Counted from the stretch's first letter, positions 32,171 to 43,195 are shown. The stretch: DNA of 64,000 nt from Sycon ciliatum (GCF_964019385.1 NC_088649.1:8075985-8139984), one strand, 5' to 3'. Numbers and translations: made by a program. Notes: generated by a model not told the origin, from the letters alone.

Positions 32171-32720
32171 AATTGTCCCTTGAGGAGCAAAGCATGTAGA
32201 TCGTATTTCTACAGAACAAGACATCGACAATAAGCAGAACGTAAACCTACTAGATACAGCCATTGTGTGGAATATTTATCTGGGTGTCCTCTTTCCCACA
32301 CTCATAAAGAAGACAACCTTCATACATGCAATATGAGCAAAATTCAGTCTCGTATTCAAAGTTACTGCATGAACATGCACTTCACATACAGGCGTGAAAT
32401 CCAGTAGATCAGCAGTGAGGTGGTTACCTTACCTGCAGAAATGTTTAACCGGCACGAACACATCCATAAGAATGATGATGATTGTTGTCTATTTTACTGA
32501 GTTGGTGTTAGCCATGAATTTAAAAGTCAGGTCTCTGCCTATAGCCGCAGGTCATTTTATAACCAGTCTGGTTGCTTATAGAACTAGTAAATTATATTTG
32601 CCGTTTTGTTTGTTTTTGTTTTGCGCCTCAATACTGTCAACAACATTAAACAAATCAGCAAGGACTGCAACGGTAGCCCAAGAGACCACAACAATTTCTC
32701 TTGTTCTGGGCAGCTAGTGC
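32171..32720 (+). other. 3' region of subfamily I (unit C)
   Basis: This aligns with 15054-15540 (AAGCATGTAGATCGTATTTCTACAGA, ACATGCACTTCACATACAGG, GAATGATGATGATTGTTGTCTATTTTACTGAG). No coding capacity is conserved. Confidence 0.6.
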
Positions 32721-32934
32721 ACTAGAGTTTCACTTGTGAATCGATATCTTGACGTACAAGTAGAAAATGAAGAAAATGCAGTCAAAGATTTCAGGCATTC
32801 ATTGCAGTTATAAAATCAAGTATCGAAAAACGTTGCTTTTGGTGCACAGCCACTGCCCTTGGGCACCTCAAAAATGCATGATTCAACCGCTCATGCAACA
32901 GAAGTACGAAGTCGGTCGAGAGTTGGATGACTTA

Positions 32935-33944
32935 GGCCCTATCCACACTACAGGTGCAAAACGTAGTAGCGTCCTCTTTCAAGTGGCGTGCAAGTGCACT
33001 TGCATCCACACTGGCAAGAACAGCCGGCGTGAAACGTGACTTGTTGTTGTAGAAGTTTATTTAACGTCGCACCACAAACAGGCGATTTCGCCTCCTTTGA
33101 TACATGTGGACGACAAAAGGAATGAGAGAGAGAGAGGGGGGGGACAGAAGTATGGAGAGAGGAAGGGTAGAAATAAATAAGCAATGACTTTTGAGGAGCG
33201 CCCGCGGGAATTTCCCTTCATATTCAAAATGTTATCTCAGAGAGTTCCACATTGATCTGAAAGAGAAATCATCGACTAAGAAAATAGTTCGTGGAGGCTT
33301 TATCTTGTTGTTCCTACCTATGTCTCCCTGTTTGTTGATTCGAGTGGAGAATGCCTCCAGTTATGGACAATCGAAGACGAAAGAGGTTGTTGTTTGCGAC
33401 ATACCTCAGCCAATCTTTGAGCCGATCAAGTTTTTTTGACTGCATGCGCGATTTGGAAACGGGTGAACAGTCACAATCTTCTTTCTTTCCCCCAGCAGGA
33501 CTCTTGCTGCTCCTGAGTGCAAGCACTACTTCGCTTGGCCGTCAATTGTGATCTCATTCTGAAATTTATCGCCATGCAGCTCGCGGCCGAATAAATTCAA
33601 CTTCACGGCAATCTCCTTCTCCTTCACCGACCGCTTTTTCATCGTCCCATTGCTCGCTTTCTGTTCTGAAAGCCCACAGCTCAATGACCTTTCCTTTCAG
33701 CTCTTCACAGAACACAACCCTCGGCATTTTCTCAAGATACTTGAACAAATACTTCAACAACTAGCTACTTCCGAAACCTGGAAAAGCTACTTGAAAGTAA
33801 AAAGAGGCCTTTTATTGGGGTTCGGAAGTTGCTGATTACGTTCAAGCGACTTTTTCACTTTCGCGCCCTTTCCCACGGTTCTCCATGACAACTTACAAGG
33901 GAAAGTGACTTGTACGTGGTTTTAGTTGTAGTGTGGATAGGCCC
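32935..33944. mobile_element. Harbinger-type non-autonomous element with TTA target duplication
   Basis: The ends are GGCCCTATCCACACTACA and, at the far side, the complement of GGGCCTATCCACACTACA; TTA lies on both sides (32932-32934 and 33945-33947). The 1010-bp interior has a (GA)n tract at about 33125 and minus-strand frames of 60-70 codons (33526-33314 and 33760-33566). These frames are not recognisable as Harbinger transposase or Myb-like protein. The end sequence resembles that of the element at 8571 (TCACACTAC versus CCACACTAC). Confidence 0.85.
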
Positions 33945-33953
33945 TTAGCATTA

Positions 33954-34298
33954 CTAGGAAATTCGGATTGCCGTGTGAACATAGTTGGTTTGGAGGCTCT
34001 TTGTTGTTGTGAGCAGCAGTGAACCCTCGTTCTTGTACCTTATTTCAATCAATTTTGAGTCAATCTTTATTTTGCCCGATATCCAAGGAACCTGGATGCA
34101 ACTGTCATAGTGGGCGACCAAGGTCCCCTCTGGGATTGAAGGAGCCAGGTATGAGCAAAATGGGAAATTTGACTGTGTCGGGTGAAATGTGGTCTTAACA
34201 TTGGCTTTGTCCAGGTCAATGAGGGCTGGAAGGTTGTTTGTTTGTTGATGAACGCACATGCAAGCGCAATCCTTTAACTCTGAAGTGACCTGTTTCAT
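33954..34298 (-). other. Unrecognised 114-codon open frame between two mobile elements
   Basis: The frame fills the whole gap between the MITE ending at 33944 and the hairpin starting at 34299. It starts MKQVTSELKDCACMC and contains PALIDLDKANVKTTFHP and IKIDSKLIEIRYKNEGSL. Composition is protein-like but I recognise no family. It may be an exon remnant of an unrelated gene, or chance. Confidence 0.3.
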
Positions 34299-34370
34299 AT
34301 CTCACCAATGTGGAATCATGAACACTCTATATTTTAATATAGAATGTTCATGACTCCACACTGGTGAGAT
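34299..34370. repeat. Near-perfect hairpin repeat, 35-bp arms
   Basis: Arms 34299-34333 and 34336-34370 pair with about three mismatches around a 2-nt loop (ATCTCACC..GTGGA.TCATGAACA). It is a foldback MITE or the joined ends of an element. No target duplication could be assigned. Confidence 0.75.
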
Positions 34371-34521
34371 ACAATCATTCATTCTCCAACTTTAGTCTTG
34401 CGCAAATGAACATTACGAGAGCGATACAATTATTAGAAGGTGGTTGAATGATCATTTCTGTCAGATACATGTAGTTGAGCTGCCCGACAATCGCACCCAG
34501 TGTTCCAATATTTGGACATGT

Positions 34522-34906
34522 TTTCACGACGCGTGTCGTGATTCTATTCCAGCTATACACATAATGCAAAGCAAGTCATCATATTACTACATGTACAGGA
34601 GTCGTGATCTGGCTTCACCTTTTTTCTCCTCGTTTTTCACTTACAGTTACATACGTAGTACCTCGCGAGTTCGCCATTCTGGGCTCACACCCAGACCAGC
34701 GCGTTTCGACCACGACATGACATCCATCTTGTTCTTTTCTGTTGAGTTAGTCTTTTTCCGTTTCACCTTGGGGCAACAGCAAGTTTCTTCGCTCTTGCCA
34801 TATCGCTTCAAAGAAACGGAAACTGTTTCAATACTCTATATCCTTGTGCGGTTTGAATTCACCCCTAGCTCTCCCACTCACTGTACCCAAAACTTCATTC
34901 CGCACA
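34522..34906 (+). repeat. BEL/Pao 5' LTR
   Basis: It is 385 bp, ends CATTCCGCACA and matches 36221-36605. A primer-binding site begins a few bases downstream. Confidence 0.88.
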
Positions 34907-35071
34907 AACTGGTGCCGAAACCTTTTAAACTCTTCTAGTATTTTTGTTGAAGCTCTCCGTTGGAAGTTTCTCCGCTCGTGCTCGTACAGTTCGAGTCATC
35001 CCGGCGAATGACAGTCGACTGTAGATTTTCAGTACACCCACTTCGTAGACTAGTATACAGTCGTATAAGTC

Positions 35072-36091
35072 ATGCCAAAGAAAAAGTTTCTTGGTACTCT
35101 GTACCTTCGGCGCAGCCGACTACAGAAACTCGGCGCCGTGATCGATGCTTGTATCACCGAAGCACAAGCCCTCGCCAACGCAGCTACATCAAGTGACCAC
35201 GGGGCCGATGACACTGACACTCACAGTGACAGTGACCAGCGTGGCTCGGCGCAACCCCGTGACCAGCACTCAAAGCTAAGGACACTACTCCACGTGTTAG
35301 AGTATCATTTGTGTGCGTTTGAAGATGCATGTGACGAATTTGCCAGTGCATTGGGTAGCCCGGACGTGGAGGACTCTGATGAGGCCAAGGAGCAGGAGAT
35401 ATCGGAGTACCTGGAGCTGGTGACGATGCTGAGCGAAGTCGAGGCAGTCCTGAATTCGAGACCGCTGACATACGTCGGTGACGACATCGAGGCTGTGCTG
35501 CCACCATCGGCATTTCTCTGTCACCGGACTACGCCAGCTCTACCACCGCCCTCGCCGGACAATTCGGACGACCCAGAGTACGTTCCGAACCCCACCTCAG
35601 CACACGACCTGGTCACCCTCTGGGCAAAGGGTGAGCGCCTGCTGAATGCCTTCTGGCAACAGTGGCGCAATGAGTACTTGGCGGAACTGCGTGACCGCCA
35701 TCAGCGACTTCATCAGCGTGGTAGAGCCCCCACAGCGGCTCCAGCAGTCGGCTCAATTGTCTTGCTGGCTGATGACGCACCAAGAGCTACCTGGAGGCTC
35801 GCTAGGATTGTTGATCTCCAGGTTAGCGCCGACGGTCACATCCGGTCGGCGACAGTCATCACTGCAGACAAACGCCAGCTGAAACGCCCATTGCGTCTTC
35901 TGTATCCTCTGGAATGCGAGGATGTAGCACCCGCCGCCGAAGCCGCACCCGCTGCTGCAGATACACTCGCCGCCGCACCCGCTGCCACACCCGCCGCTGT
36001 CACCACGCCGCCGCCTGGTCGTCCGCAGCGTGCAGCTGCTGCAAGGCAACGCCAGCAACTCCAGCAGCTAATCAACAGCGACAAGTTGTGA
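35072..36091 (+). pseudogene. BEL/Pao residual open frame (gag-like start, integrase C-terminal region)
   Basis: The 339-codon frame opens MPKKKFLGTLYLRRSRLQKLG, like a gag N-terminus. It later carries SEVEAVLNSRPLTYVGDD, ALPPPSP.., WQQWRNEYLAELRDRHQ and VGSIVLLADDAPRATWRLARI, the hallmark C-terminal region next to BEL/Pao integrase, and ends in an Ala/Pro-rich tail. Most pol functions are not present, so the product could not support retrotransposition. Confidence 0.8.
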
Positions 36092-36220
36092 AGATGACTT
36101 GTTTGCCAGCATCATGGTTAAAAAAATTATTGTTTTTCTCTTTCCATCTATCGTCTCCCAATTTCTTATTTTTCATATACATGTAACTTCGTTCCCGTCT
36201 TTCTGGGGGGGGGGGGGGGG

Positions 36221-36605
36221 TGTTACGATGCGTGTCGTGATTCTATTCCAGCTATACACATAATTCAAAGCAAGTCATCATATTACTACATGTACAGGAG
36301 TCGCGATCTGGCTTCACCTTTTTTCTCCTCGTTTTTCACTTACAGTTACATACGTAGTACCTCGCGAGTTCGCCATTCTGGGCTCACACCCAGACCACCG
36401 CGTGTCGACCACGACATGACATCCATCTTGTTCTTTTCTGTTGAGTTAGTCTTTTTCCGTTTCACCTTGGGGCAACAGCAAGTTTCTTCGCTCTTGCCAT
36501 ATCACTTCAAAGAAACGGAAACTGTTTCAATACTCTATATCCTTGTGCAGTTTGAATTCACCCCTAGCTCTCCCACTCACTGTACCCAAAACTTCATTCC
36601 GCACA
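36221..36605 (+). repeat. BEL/Pao 3' LTR
   Basis: It begins TGTTACGATGCGTGTCGTGA directly after a run of G (polypurine tract) and ends GCACA, followed by the CATGT target duplicate. Confidence 0.88.
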
Positions 36606-36809
36606 CATGTGACGTTCTAGAAAGTAAATCAACCCTCTCACTCGGCGAACTGGCGATAGGACCGCCCCCTGCTCGATACACAGGGTTTCGGGGATTTCAT
36701 ATCTCATCTGTAGAACAGTAGTAAGTTCATGGAATTGTGCTCGGACTGCATTGTTCAGTGCTCAAGGAGCCTAAACATCAATTAAGATGACAATTCCATC
36801 GACAATAGT

Positions 36810-37663
36810 TTTTTAGCACAATAACCACCTCGCGAACTCCTGACAGCAGTGTAAATCATTGTAGATCAACTAGGAGCTGGAAAGAGGCGAAGGCCGTTGG
36901 CCATTCACAACATTGCCCTCGAACGTTCGAACTCTCAAGTCTGCGCTATCGCACAACAGTGTGAAGAAGAGGTTGAAGAATGGGTTGTTGCACCTGAGCG
37001 ATACCAGGGAAATCGTGTTTTGCTCCCTAGGGGGGGGGGGGAGAGCTAACAAATGTATCTGTTGAACGTAAAGAGTCTGATTGTTTATGCGGTCTGAGGG
37101 TGGCACCTCCATACTTGGGCTAGGCATCCATAAGGTATGGAAGGCAAGCGGAAACTTAGGGCATGCATAATCAGACTTAAATCAATTAGCGCTGAGTACA
37201 GTGTCTTTGCACACCCGCAATGAATTCCATCGGTATAAGGCTACCACATGGTTTACCCCATGCAAGCAGTTCGCGAGACAATTCAAGCCTCACTGACACA
37301 AGGCTTAATGGGTGGTTGCTGGATCCGTAGAGTTGACAACAAATTGTGCAGAAAAGGTATAGGTTCCGGTTGCATTTCGTGTAGCGATTTCATGTATGTC
37401 AAATCCTGTGAAATATTAGTGTTATAGAAGTCTGTCAATCTACGTTCTCAAACATTAGATTCTGAAGGGTGCGAGAATGGGGTATACATTTTCACGTTGT
37501 GTTTCCAGTGATTTACCAAAGCTATTAGAATACCAAGATGAATCCTATTCCCCAATTTGCTGAATCTTCCATTAGTTTCATTATTCCATATAATGTGCTG
37601 GTGTTCTCCTCACCTTAGTCACGTTTAGTGATTCCTTTTCAGGACTGCGGTTTACGTTGAGAG
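36810..37663 (+). other. Upstream region of subfamily I (unit D), diverged
   Basis: It shares with units A-C the words GCGAACTCCTGACAGCAGTGT, GGCGA.GGCCGTTGGCC, GAAGAAG.GGTTGA and the stretch before the ATG. It is the most diverged copy. It starts abruptly at about 36800, about 200 bp after the BEL/Pao element. Confidence 0.5.
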
Positions 37664-37804
37664 ATGGAAGACTATGGGGAGTCGATGTCTGACTGCGATG
37701 TGGATTCTATTGAGCTGCCACCAATGCCACCATTAATCAGCATAAAAAAGAACAAATCCCTTCGTGAGAAGTCGTCCGAATATGCCACACATATTCAGCC
37801 CTGA
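37664..37804 (+). pseudogene. Subfamily I gene fragment D (N-terminus only)
   Basis: It encodes MEDYGESMSDCDVDSIELPP..PLISIKKNKSL and stops after 46 codons. Homology to the other copies ends around CGAATATG.CACACAT and unrelated sequence follows. No finger is found downstream. Confidence 0.75.
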
Positions 37805-38361
37805 ACGCTCGACAGCCGAAAGAAGCCCACTTGCCGACCCCACGATCCTATCATCAAATACCTAAGCCGGTGCAGGCTACCAGCATGATTCAGGAAGAAT
37901 ACCCTACACCCAAGCAGGCAAGTCAAACTGAATAGACTATAGAAAAATGTTAGAATTGTCAACAGGAAACTATGGGCACACTACCTTGTTGTTTAGATCA
38001 CGTCTGGGACGCGCTCACACTGATACAACAGGCCAGTGTCCATGGAACGGCAGACACTCAATTACCGTCCAACGATCAAGTCCGATCTCGAGTTCTGAAG
38101 TTACTGCTCACTCACATAATATCTTATCGTATGTTCACGTCTGCGTTTGTGGACGACAGTTAAGATATTAAACAAATTGACTGAAAATACCGCTCCAATT
38201 CTCTTGCCAGGGCAAAAGCGCCTGTCTCGTAGCAATCTAGCTGGAATAAACTTCAAGAATGTATTCCGGTTGCTAATAACTTTCCACAACGGCGACAATT
38301 GTCGAAATGATGAATGGAAAGTAAGTTTGTGATCCAAACAGCGTTCATATGTAGTGGGTAA
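37805..38361. other. Unassigned stretch
   Basis: No repeat partner or coding signal was recognised between fragment D and the next MITE. Confidence 0.3.
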
Positions 38362-38679
38362 GGGCGCATTCAGACTACCGTGTATCCCATCAAACCGTGA
38401 ATGGCAATAAACCGTGAAGGACATTTACACTACTGATAACAAACTAACCGTGCTGTAAAGTTTTCAGCTCTCACCGCGGCAGTGACAAGGGATTTTTTCC
38501 TTTTTTTTCCAGCGTGCATGCAGCCTGAGCGCTGTTTTTACTGCCGGAACTGTTTTACTGCCGCAGCAACCACGGCAGTAAAACATTTCCGCCGGTAACG
38601 TGCCAGTAACGTCACGTGATAAAATCACCTTGGAAACTTTCCCATTCCGTCACTTTTTATCGGTAGTCTGATCGCGCCC
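38362..38679. mobile_element. Harbinger-type MITE, 318 bp
   Basis: The ends GGGCGCATTCAGACTACCG and the complement of GGGCGCGATCAGACTACCG pair with two mismatches. Flanks are TAA (38359-38361) and TGA (38680-38682), a TWA duplication with one change. The interior is rich in ACCGTG, ACGGCAG and GCCGCGG motifs in both orientations. No coding capacity. Confidence 0.75.
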
Positions 38680-39492
38680 TGAGGTGGTTTTCCAGTAACG
38701 TATTATTTGAGCTGTTAAAAGTAAAATGAAACAAAGATGATTTGCAAATTGAACCAAACACAACATTTCAGGTCTCTTGATGGCTGGAAAAGGTGTGGTG
38801 ATTGAAACTGTCCGTCTACAGCATTGCGTGTTTGTAGCTAAATAAGCAATTATTAACAGGCCATAAGCACTCTGTTTTCGTCCAGAGCGAGAGGAGTTCT
38901 GCAATTATGAGCACTCAGTGACGATTGAAGTTCTTTTCCACGTGGGCTATTTTGTCATCCTCTCCGCAGTATATCATGTCGTAGTTCAATATGGCTGACA
39001 CTTAGAGGGCTGAGCCAAACCTCTGAGCAGTATTTGGCGATTGAGCAAACAGCCTTAGCAAAGTAAATTACCTCAGCGATAATTTTAGAAGGAATCTGAC
39101 GCTTCAGCTCCTGCTTTTCCCGCAGACATGACTTTACACTCGACTGACTTACGAATCCATTAAACCTTTCAAAAAGCAAATCTGCAAGACATCACCACCC
39201 CAAGTTCAGCACACAGTATTCGTGGAATTCACCCGTTATCAGTTGAGCTTGATTAGACCGAGGAAGATTGTGCCTGGAGAGCACTACGTATGTATTGCCT
39301 TACAAGTCGAATCATCACCAGAGATACTAAACAAAGAGGTCCCACTTCCAGTATGACATATCCCTCATGATCACCAGATAGCAACATGAGTATAATTATA
39401 CGGCCTCATGCACAGTTTTTTGCATTTTCATGAGTATTTTTTCTTATTACACTATTTGGCTTGGGTCTTATCACATTTCTGTTCCCACACAG
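38680..39492. other. Unassigned stretch
   Basis: No paralogue, domain or structured repeat was recognised. The last 60 bp are pyrimidine-rich and lead into a splice-acceptor-like CCCACACAG at 39484-39492. Confidence 0.3.
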
Positions 39493-39638
39493 AATCCGAG
39501 GGTGACAATGGCAGGAGAATACACTTCGCCATGCACTTCCAGATCGCCTGTACCCACCTTTCGCCCACGTCTAAGTTCCTCTGCTTTTGGAGTTCTATCG
39601 GGTACTTCATTCGCAGCGGAATCTACTCAGGAATGGAG
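39493..39638 (+). pseudogene. Orphan exon 2 of subfamily II zinc-finger gene
   Basis: It encodes NPRVTMAGEYTSPCTSRSPV onward and is homologous to exon 2 of the intact gene (22462-22610) and to 56128-56273; all share the YTS(P/A)C core. The acceptor CACACAG and donor GAG/GTAAAA are both intact. The length (146 nt) keeps the same phase as the other copies. No exon 1 or finger exon is seen within several kb, so it is either stranded or part of a gene I cannot trace. Confidence 0.6.
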
Positions 39639-39793
39639 GTAAAACTGAACAAAACGTTTGATTTTATATGCAAAACTGAACAAAACGTTTGATTTCATAG
39701 GTAAATCTGAACAAAACGCTTGATTTTATAGGTAAAACTGAACAGAACGTTTGATTTTAGAGGTAAAACTTAACAAAACGTTTGATTTTATAC
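39639..39793 (+). repeat. Five tandem 31-bp units starting at a splice donor
   Basis: Units begin at 39639, 39670, 39701, 39732 and 39763, each G(T/C)AAA.CT.AACA.AACG.TTGATTT. Four of the five start with GTAAA, and several are preceded by AG, so the tandem array multiplies the exon's 5' splice site. Confidence 0.9.
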
Positions 39794-39883
39794 TTTCTAT
39801 TTTTGAATTGGAAAACACAGAACAATAAAGTATGAAACGTTTTAAATAGGTGATTTTTGGAGATTCAAGGTGCCTAATTATAG

Positions 39884-40010
39884 GTTAGTGCATGGCAGGG
39901 AGGGCCTTATGGCTTGTTAGTGCCCCACAGGTTAGCCTGAGGGCCGTAGGCCCGAGGACTACCCTGGAGGGCACAAACAAGCCATAAGTCCCTCCCTGCC
40001 ATGCACTAAC
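39884..40010. repeat. Foldback MITE/hairpin with 42-bp arms
   Basis: Arms 39884-39925 and 39969-40010 begin GTTAGTGCATGGCAGGGAGG and pair with about two mismatches. The 43-nt loop holds a further small stem (GGGCC..GGCCC). Flanks TTATAG and TTTTAG may be remnants of an 8-bp target duplication. Confidence 0.8.
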
Positions 40011-40680
40011 TATTTTAGAACGAGGTTACATGCATTATCTCACTTCCATAATGCTTGTGTACCATCATATTGGGTAGTTTTGTGGTTTGTGTGCAGAGAG
40101 CCTTGGTGTGGTATGGAAGAATATTTTCTTCTGGTAAGTTATGGTAACTCAGCACCACTTAGGACTACTAAAAGTAGAATAGAAGCAAATGAAATGCTGG
40201 GCTCTTATTGCGAGCTTCATTCGTATTCATAGCTTGTGGGGCTATTTAGGGGATTTGAGAGCCCCTTGTCGATACCTCTAATGACTTCGATCTTCGGTTT
40301 TTATAGGTTTCCGCAAGCTGTTGACAAAGGAAATTCGTACAGATGAAAGAATACGGGAGGCAAAAACCGTACACACTTCTGAAATGCGTAGCTTTTAGTA
40401 GTACACCGTACATTTTATGCAGAGTTCATTATCTGCACCGTACTATAATGCATACAGGGAGTTGTACGCACCAGTTTAGAGTATATTCAGCGGGCTTTAA
40501 ACTAATCCAAGGCCCTCGACGCGTCATCAAGAGTAGTAAAATAACGATTGAGCGGGCTTTAAACTCTGATAAGGCCCTTGGTGGGAATGTCGCTGATTGG
40601 TCGTTTCCTGGACAACGACACAGACCTCGTTCTAAATAATGTTTCAAGAGGACACGCTCGTTAGAACTGCTCACACACCC
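40011..40680. other. Unassigned stretch with a small direct repeat
   Basis: AGCGGGCTTTAAACT occurs twice (about 40490 and 40552), each followed by AAGGCCCT. Nothing else was recognised. Confidence 0.35.
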
Positions 40681-40684
40681 AAGT

Positions 40685-40858
40685 GCGCACGCACACACAC
40701 ACACACACATACAAAGACGCACACACGCACACATACACGCACACACACAGAAACTCTCTCTCGCTCTCTCTCGTTCTCTTTCTCTCTCTCTCTCTATCTC
40801 TCTCTCTCATTGTCTCTCTATCGCTCCCTCCCTCTCTCTCCCTCCCTCCCCCACCCAC
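40685..40858. repeat. Microsatellites (CA)n then (CT)n
   Basis: Alternating CA from about 40688 to 40750 passes into CT/CTC runs to about 40850. Long open frames across it are low-complexity artefacts. Confidence 0.95.
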
Positions 40859-41904
40859 TCTTGGTGTGTCTAGGTGGCCATGAAGTCGAGACCCTAGGTC
40901 GGCTGAGCTCCCTAAACCTCACAACCATTGCCTCGAGTCAGTTTGTGTGTGCTTCCTCTAGCTGCATCTAATTTTTGCATTTAAGTGTTCTTTGTAAAAA
41001 ATAAAAAATATACGCGCAAATACACGCATGCACACCCATATACGCACACGCACGCCCACACATACACATGTGTGTAGTGCATACACAAACCCAGGAAACA
41101 GATATGGACAAATTAAAGCACCCCCCCCCCCTCTCCGCTATCTTAAATGTTTGCTTTAACTTTCGAGTTGAAAATTTCACCCTTGTTGAACGCTCCAGAA
41201 CGAGACGCAATAGCCTTTTTTTCCTTTACTCGCCTTCTTACTCCTGTGCCCACCCGCACCATACATGCACATACCCCTTGCACACCTCACGCACCCCTCC
41301 CAACCCCCCCCACCCCCAACACACAAACAACAATCATCCCCTTCGCGAGCACAGCAGCAACAACAAACAAGTGTATTGTCAAGTCAAATAGACAATGACA
41401 AACAGCTCAGAACAATTGAAATAATCACCTACTCGTCAAGATTAGTGCAGTCTGCAGTCTGAGCACACTGGCAAAAGTGAGGCTAGGAAATATCCAAGCA
41501 AAGCAACAAGATACATGTATGCACTACACCTACAAAGCGAGAAGGTAAATAATGCCACAAACAGAGCGCAAGCTACATGGGAGCAGAAGATGTCACGTAA
41601 TTCAAAAAGAAATCAAAAACCTACATTTTTCGTCAAGTCAGTACTCGCGGGATTAGTGCCTCTGTGTCTCTATTTTTTCACTTTCAATCATAGATGGGGG
41701 ACTTTTTTAGGGAGGTCAACTGCGATGGTGGGCCAATTAAATTAGACTGAAAAGGAGAAGGAAAAATGTTTGCGAGTTACGACTAACTGTTTACCAACGT
41801 AACCAAATCTCATTCAGTCACCGAGTGCGAGAAAATGGCAAAAAATTGACAAGGAGTACTAAGACATCTTTTGGATTTGCCTCATGATGCAGTCATTCGC
41901 GCTT
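40859..41904. other. Unassigned stretch with simple-sequence patches
   Basis: CA-rich patches lie at 41015-41075, a C9 run near 41120, and CACACC/CCCCAC-rich DNA at 41230-41330. No coding domain was recognised. Confidence 0.35.
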
Positions 41905-42075
41905 TGCACTACCGCCATTCACAACGTTTAGATTTTCACCATGCTGCAGCTATTTACATTTTGCTTTCTGACTACATAAACCAATACCGATCCAGATTTC
42001 TCATTACTGTTTTCTAATGATCACTTAGTGCGTAAAACTCGGAGTAAAAACACTTTCTCCGGTCTCCTATTGTTA
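41905..42075 (+). mobile_element. Penelope-like element 3' end fragment
   Basis: It aligns with the reverse complement of 25578-25720, sharing CGCTTTGCACT.CC, TATTTACA.TTTGCTTT.TGA, AAACCAATAC.GATCCAGATTTC and TCCTATTGTT. It holds a decayed hammerhead. No coding part is attached, so it is a separate short insertion or relic. Confidence 0.75.
42008..42052 (+). ncRNA. Decayed hammerhead ribozyme in Penelope fragment
   Basis: Stem I UGUUUU/AAAACA and stem III ACU-CGG-AGU are kept and the cleavage triplet is GUA. Two invariant core positions differ from consensus, so it should be inactive. The differences from the copy at 25594-25638 are mainly C-to-T or G-to-A transitions. Confidence 0.7.
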
Positions 42076-42739
42076 GGAGTACTGAGACATTCGGCAATCT
42101 GACACCTAGCTCCAACACCAAGTTGAAAGGCAGTTGGTTTGCGCCTTGGAGAAGTGTTAAAGCTAGGTCACATGCCTCGTGAAAGTGTGACAAGTGTTCC
42201 ATGGTGTGTTCAACGTGTTTGTCTACAACTTGAGGGTTTGTTTTTGAGTTTTTGACACACCTATGTTGCAGTGTTGACTTTTTCTTTCTTTCTCTATAAT
42301 ATTATAGTTATGTGTTTTCCAAATTTCCAAAATTCCCCGTACTATTCTCAACAGAAGGGAAAGGAAACGTTTGATAGAAGGAAGTGTCTACTGAATAGTG
42401 TAAATTTGCGTCGTTATATGCGAATGTACTGATTGCTTCTACTTTTCACCATAATTTAATTTAAGTGAGGGCAATTGTTTCCCCATTTTCGTCATCCAGC
42501 ACAAAAGAAAGGAAATCAGAGCCTAAAGTTTACTGTTGTGTATAACGACTCAACAGAAAAGGCAACAATAACTGCGATTTTGAACCTGAAACCAACCCTA
42601 CAATGACTTGGACAAGAGCATTAGCAAAAGAACACCAAACTTGAGCATGCGCTTGGTTACAAGCCCCCCGGGGGGCTTTTTCAATGGCTCTTATAGACTG
42701 TGGCACTATTCGAGAGAGTGTACTATTCACTTTTCCACG
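42076..42739. other. Unassigned stretch
   Basis: No domain or paralogue was recognised. The hairpin CCCCCCGGGGGG at about 42665 is the only local structure noticed. Confidence 0.3.
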
Positions 42740-43195
42740 AGAGAGCTTGGAAGCTCAGGGCCCTACGCTATGCTTTTTTGCCTTGATGACCTAGACAAAA
42801 AAAGCATAGGGATGTTATAAATTCTTTAAAAAAATCATTTTTTTAAGACATAACCTGGGATTCGAACCCGCACTATCGCGCGCCCTGCATGCATCCCCCG
42901 ATACACTTCGCATACATACTAATTCTTCCAAGTTGTTTCACATTGTGATCTTGCATTTGTGTGCTTGTTTGTTTGTTTGTTTGTTTGTGTCACGCCTGGC
43001 GCTATCCGTTTCTGACGACAAAAAAGCATAGGATGTTATAAATTTTTCGATTTTTCCTATTATTTTTTAAGGCAAATCCTGGGATTCGAACCCGCACTAT
43101 CGCCCTACATGCATTCCCCTATACACTTCGCATTCATACCCATTTTTCCAAGTTGTTTCACATTGTGATCTTGCATTTGAAAGCCCTATTTGAAT
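42740..43195 (-). repeat. Two head-to-tail copies of tRNA-headed repeat family A
   Basis: Copy one (42740-42960) runs from GAGAGCTTGGAAGCTC through GCATAGGGATGTTATAAATT to a B box (complement of GGTTCGAATCC near 42853). Copy two (42961-43195) runs from a (TTTG)n tract and CACGCCTGGCGCTATCC through a second B box near 43086 to CCCTATTTGAAT. At 43196 the repeat is cut by the LINE-2b fragment. The inverted counterpart lies at 44187-44505. Confidence 0.7.

Larger units (their letters stand above)
34522..36605 (+). mobile_element. BEL/Pao LTR retrotransposon, shortened copy
   Basis: Both LTRs are 385 bp (34522-34906 and 36221-36605) and differ at about nine positions (roughly 2%), so the insertion is fairly recent in this lineage. 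A 5-bp target duplication CATGT flanks the element (34517-34521 and 36606-36610). A primer-binding site TGGTGCCGAAAC follows the 5' LTR, and a G-rich polypurine tract precedes the 3' LTR. The interior of about 1.3 kb is far shorter than a full BEL/Pao element and lacks recognisable protease, reverse transcriptase and RNase H. It is an incomplete fossil. Confidence 0.9.

Noticed and set aside
31906-32199. 97-codon frame over the gene C fingers
   Set aside because: It is the +1 frame shadow of the finger array; the real fingers are in the frame of 31467.
39639-39793. CRISPR-like array
   Set aside because: The 31-bp units are contiguous without unique spacers, and the context is an animal intron.
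40639-40971. Overlapping open frames on both strands in the CA/CT-rich region
   Set aside because: They translate to HTHTHT, SLSLSL and similar runs; this is microsatellite, not coding.
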